DNA from: Pacificispira sp002696645
GTDB lineage: Bacteria > Pseudomonadota > Alphaproteobacteria > UBA8366 > Aestuariispiraceae
Assembly (NCBI RefSeq): GCF_048892425.1
Contig: NZ_JBLZHU010000009.1
Coordinates: 137,614 to 201,613, forward strand
Direction: 5' to 3'
DNA: 64,000 nucleotides
Shown: one piece after another, positions 61,845 through 64,000 of the stretch
Layout: every line of letters starts with the position of its first letter
Numbering within the stretch: the first letter of the stretch is position 1
The notes under the pieces: generated by a model
Seen by the model: only the letters and a program-made list of their open reading frames with translations
Told to the model about the DNA's origin: nothing
The model's database searches: none
Made by a program: the position numbers and the translations under genes

Positions 61845-63605
61845 ATGGCGGCTGGCGGTGAATTGACAATTTTTCAAGATGCCGCGCTGTATCTTGCCGC
61901 CGCTGTAGTTGCAGTCCCTATTTTCAAGCGTTTGAAGCTCGGCTCTGTTCTGGGCTATCTGGCCGCCGGGGCAATTATCGGCCCCCATGTTTTTGCGATT
62001 GTCGGCAATGCAGAAAGCGTTTTGGCCTTTTCTGAATTCGGCGTCGTTCTGCTGTTATTTCTGATCGGCTTGGAATTGAAACCGGCCAGATTGTGGGCGC
62101 TGAAGGCGGATATATTCGGCCTGGGGACGGCTCAGGTCTGCCTGACCGCCTTTCTGATCGGCGTGTTTGGCGTGATGGTGATCGGCGTTTCCTGGCAGAC
62201 AGCGGTTCTGATTGGGCTTGGTCTGTCTCTTTCGTCGACGGCCTTTGCCTTACAGTTGATGCAGGAACGCAAAGAGCTGAACACGCAATATGGCACCCGC
62301 GCATTCTCCATCCTGCTGTTGCAGGACCTCGCCATCGCGCCAATTCTGGCTCTGTCGCCCTTGCTGGCCTTGGGGATATATGTCGCCTCTGGAGAGGACC
62401 TGTCCTGGGTACCAGCCGCTCAGGCGATTGGGGCCATTCTTGGGCTGGTGCTTGCTGGGCGGTTCCTGCTGAACCCGGTTTTCGGGGTGATTGCCCAAAC
62501 CAAATCCAGTGAAATCTTCGTTGCAGCGGCGCTGTTGATTGTCATTGGATCGGCACTGTTGATGGAATGGTGCGGGCTATCTATGGCGTTGGGTGCCTTT
62601 ATGGCCGGAGTCATGCTGGCGGAAAGTGAATATCGCCATCAGATAGAAGCGGATATTCAGCCATTTCGGGGCCTGTTGCTGGGATTGTTCTTCATCGCCA
62701 TTGGAATGACGATTGATTGGACCGTGGTCCTGGCGCAATGGCCGCTGGTGCTAGGCGGGGCGATCCTGCTGATGGCCTTGAAAGGGACGATCATTCTGAT
62801 CCTATGTCGCTTGTTCAAATCCTCTTGGGAAGATGCCGGGCGCATCGCTGTGACTTTGCCCCAGGGTGGGGAGTTTGGCTTCGTCATTGTAGCGCAAGGC
62901 CTATCCCTTGGGCTGATGTCACATGGTCAATCGGACCTTGTTTCCGCTCTGATTACGCTGTCTATGGCTTTTACGCCCTTGCTGCGGCTTTCTTTTGAAG
63001 AGGCCATGAAGCGCCGCGCTCCGGCCTCCACAGATCACCTGCCGCGCCCCGATGAGACAGAAACCAACAGTGTGGTTATTCTGGGCTTTGGGCGCGTGGG
63101 CCAGATTGTCAGTCAGATCTTTCGCATGAAGGGCATTTCGGTTACGGCCATTGACGCGGACCCGAAGCGCATAGAGGCGGCGAAACGGTTTGGCGCCAAG
63201 GTTTATTTCGGCGATGCCACGCGCATTGATGTGCTGACAGCAGCGGGCGTCGGGCGGGCCGATCTGGTCTATGTCACGATTGACAATGCCGCCGCCTGCA
63301 CCCGGTCGATTGCAGTGATCGCCAAACGCTTCCCGACGGTTCGCATCATGGCGCGCGCCCATGACCGGGTGCATGCGCTGGAATTACTGGACAGCGGGGC
63401 GGACTTCCTGATCCGCGATACCTTCGAAAGCTCTGTCAAATTGGCAGAAGAGGGGCTCAATCGCCTGGATATCAATAAAGAAGAAATCGCCCATCTGCTG
63501 GAAGAATTCCGCCGCGCCGATTCAGACCGCCTGCTGCGCCAAAAAGCTGACGGCATCTATGCCACCGCCGAAGACGGCGGCACTTTCCGGCTGGATAAGT
63601 CTTAG
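61845..63605 (+). CDS. Kef-type monovalent cation/proton antiporter with RCK domain
   Basis: A 586-residue inner-membrane protein. Residues 1-390 hold about twelve hydrophobic helices of the CPA2 Na/H exchanger family (LGYLAAGAIIGPHVF, FGVVLLLFLIGLELKPARLW, LGLSLSSTAFALQLM). The cytoplasmic part has a TrkA-N Rossmann domain, VVILGFGRVGQIVSQIFRMK (about residues 405-425), then AIDADPKRIEAAKRFGAKVYFGD. It resembles KefB/KefC, potassium efflux systems gated by glutathione adducts; no KefF/KefG partner is seen nearby. A separate promoter is likely, as mtnA ends 109 bp upstream. Confidence 0.88.
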   Translation: MAAGGELTIFQDAALYLAAAVVAVPIFKRLKLGSVLGYLAAGAIIGPHVFAIVGNAESVLAFSEFGVVLLLFLIGLELKPARLWALKADIFGLGTAQVCLTAFLIGVFGVMVIGVSWQTAVLIGLGLSLSSTAFALQLMQERKELNTQYGTRAFSILLLQDLAIAPILALSPLLALGIYVASGEDLSWVPAAQAIGAILGLVLAGRFLLNPVFGVIAQTKSSEIFVAAALLIVIGSALLMEWCGLSMALGAFMAGVMLAESEYRHQIEADIQPFRGLLLGLFFIAIGMTIDWTVVLAQWPLVLGGAILLMALKGTIILILCRLFKSSWEDAGRIAVTLPQGGEFGFVIVAQGLSLGLMSHGQSDLVSALITLSMAFTPLLRLSFEEAMKRRAPASTDHLPRPDETETNSVVILGFGRVGQIVSQIFRMKGISVTAIDADPKRIEAAKRFGAKVYFGDATRIDVLTAAGVGRADLVYVTIDNAAACTRSIAVIAKRFPTVRIMARAHDRVHALELLDSGADFLIRDTFESSVKLAEEGLNRLDINKEEIAHLLEEFRRADSDRLLRQKADGIYATAEDGGTFRLDKS

Positions 63606-63639
63606 GGCAGGTTGGTCCGATTTTTCTGAGGGGACGGCT

Positions 63640-63880
63640 CGATATACTCCCACCCCCTTGAGAGGGGAGGACGGCTTTGTTTACTCCCTCCCCCTTGAAG
63701 GGGGAGGACGGCCTTATCTACTCCCTCCCCCTTGAGGGGGGAGGGTTGGGGTGGGGGTGATAGGCCGCAAGGCCTTTCCCTGCATCAGACTGGATTACGG
63801 AGGAGAGAACACCCCCCTCCCAACCTCCCCCCCTCAAGGGGGGAGGAGTTAAAGATGAGGCTCCCCCCTCAAGGGGCAGG
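63640..63880. repeat. GC-rich palindromic repeats after the Kef gene
   Basis: CTCCCACCCCCTTGAGAGGG, CTCCCTCCCCCTTGAAGGG and CTCCCTCCCCCTTGAGGG follow one another as related short palindromes, then GGGTTGGGGTGGGGGTG at about 63742-63758 is answered by CACCCCCCTCCCAACCTCC at about 63810-63828 in inverted form, making a large cruciform. No gene is seen in the 349 bp from 63606 to 63954. Confidence 0.8.
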
Positions 63881-63954
63881 GGAATCGCATATGGCAGATT
63901 TGCCATAGGCGGCGAACAGGATTCTAAGGAGGTTTTCCATTTGCGGAGGACCTC

Positions 63955-64000
63955 ATGGAGCAGTTTGAAGACACGTTTGGGGATTTGCCGGACCCGCGCG
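63955..64000 (+). CDS. Start of a probable ISAs1-type transposase, cut by window end
   Basis: The first 15 codons read MEQFEDTFGDLPDPR, with GGAGG seven bases upstream. F..LPDPR shortly after the start is the hallmark opening of ISAs1-family transposases (DDE_Tnp_1-associated domain). Only the start is visible, so the assignment is tentative; the inverted repeat end of the element was not identified. Confidence 0.45.
   Translation, partial: MEQFEDTFGDLPDPR

Overview
The window comes from an alphaproteobacterium with a moderately GC-rich chromosome, probably Rhodospirillales or a neighbouring order. The evidence is a GcrA cell-cycle regulator with a dense upstream cluster of GANTC (CcrM) sites, a ZauP-like/ZapA pair followed by a probable 6S RNA and fau, a ybgC-tolQRAB-pal-cpoB block behind ruvCAB, a cysteine-free L31, and families of palindromic intergenic repeats typical of the class. 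Taxonomy below class is inference. No rRNA, tRNA or CRISPR array was seen.

Layout. 1-4 kb: tail of a creatininase-family gene, an AT-rich methyltransferase that looks acquired, YedK, a HAD dehalogenase, a DUF1398 protein and a MarR regulator with a perfect palindromic operator, next to a 265-bp non-coding element with 34-bp terminal inverted repeats and TA ends (MITE-like). 4-9.5 kb: nrdA behind two NrdR-like boxes, an AI-2E family permease, gcrA, a zinc-ribbon protein and a PAS protein. 9.5-19 kb: class I aldolase-thiE, LysR/DMT divergent pair, DUF3309, an unrecognised 368-aa protein, a second DMT exporter and a tkt-gap operon. 19-25 kb: zauP-zapA-6S-fau-ymdB, then an opposite-strand group of response regulator, Hpt protein and a membrane-anchored unknown. 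24.5-40.8 kb: yebC, ruvCAB, Tol-Pal, tilS, ftsH, a DUF3095 protein where folP is often found, glmM and rpsD: Holliday-junction repair, envelope constriction, tRNA modification, proteolysis and cell-wall precursor supply.

40.8-57.6 kb is more accessory. An MFS transporter and a GST flank a five-module palindromic repeat array; then Hsp20, L31, and a nitrogen/amine region with two divergent PuuA-like ligases sharing two TGTGA/TCACA palindromes, a PuuB-like oxidase, PilZ, LysE, alanine dehydrogenase with a divergent Lrp regulator, a DapA-like aldolase and a free-Met-sulfoxide reductase-like GAF protein. After cysS, a stand-alone GIY-YIG nuclease gene sits exactly between copies of the same palindromic module that makes up the first array, in opposite orientation, followed by a 142-bp tandem array containing an assembly gap.

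57.6-64 kb: citramalate synthase, a class II aldolase, an inserted FitA/VapC-type toxin-antitoxin pair and mtnA, suggesting an aldolase-based 5'-methylthioadenosine (DHAP) shunt; a Kef-type antiporter; GC-rich palindromes; and the first codons of a probable ISAs1-type transposase cut by the window edge.

The most original signals are the GIY-YIG/palindrome association (a REPtron-like arrangement), the MITE-like element, the GANTC cluster before gcrA, and the toxin-antitoxin insertion inside the probable shunt operon.
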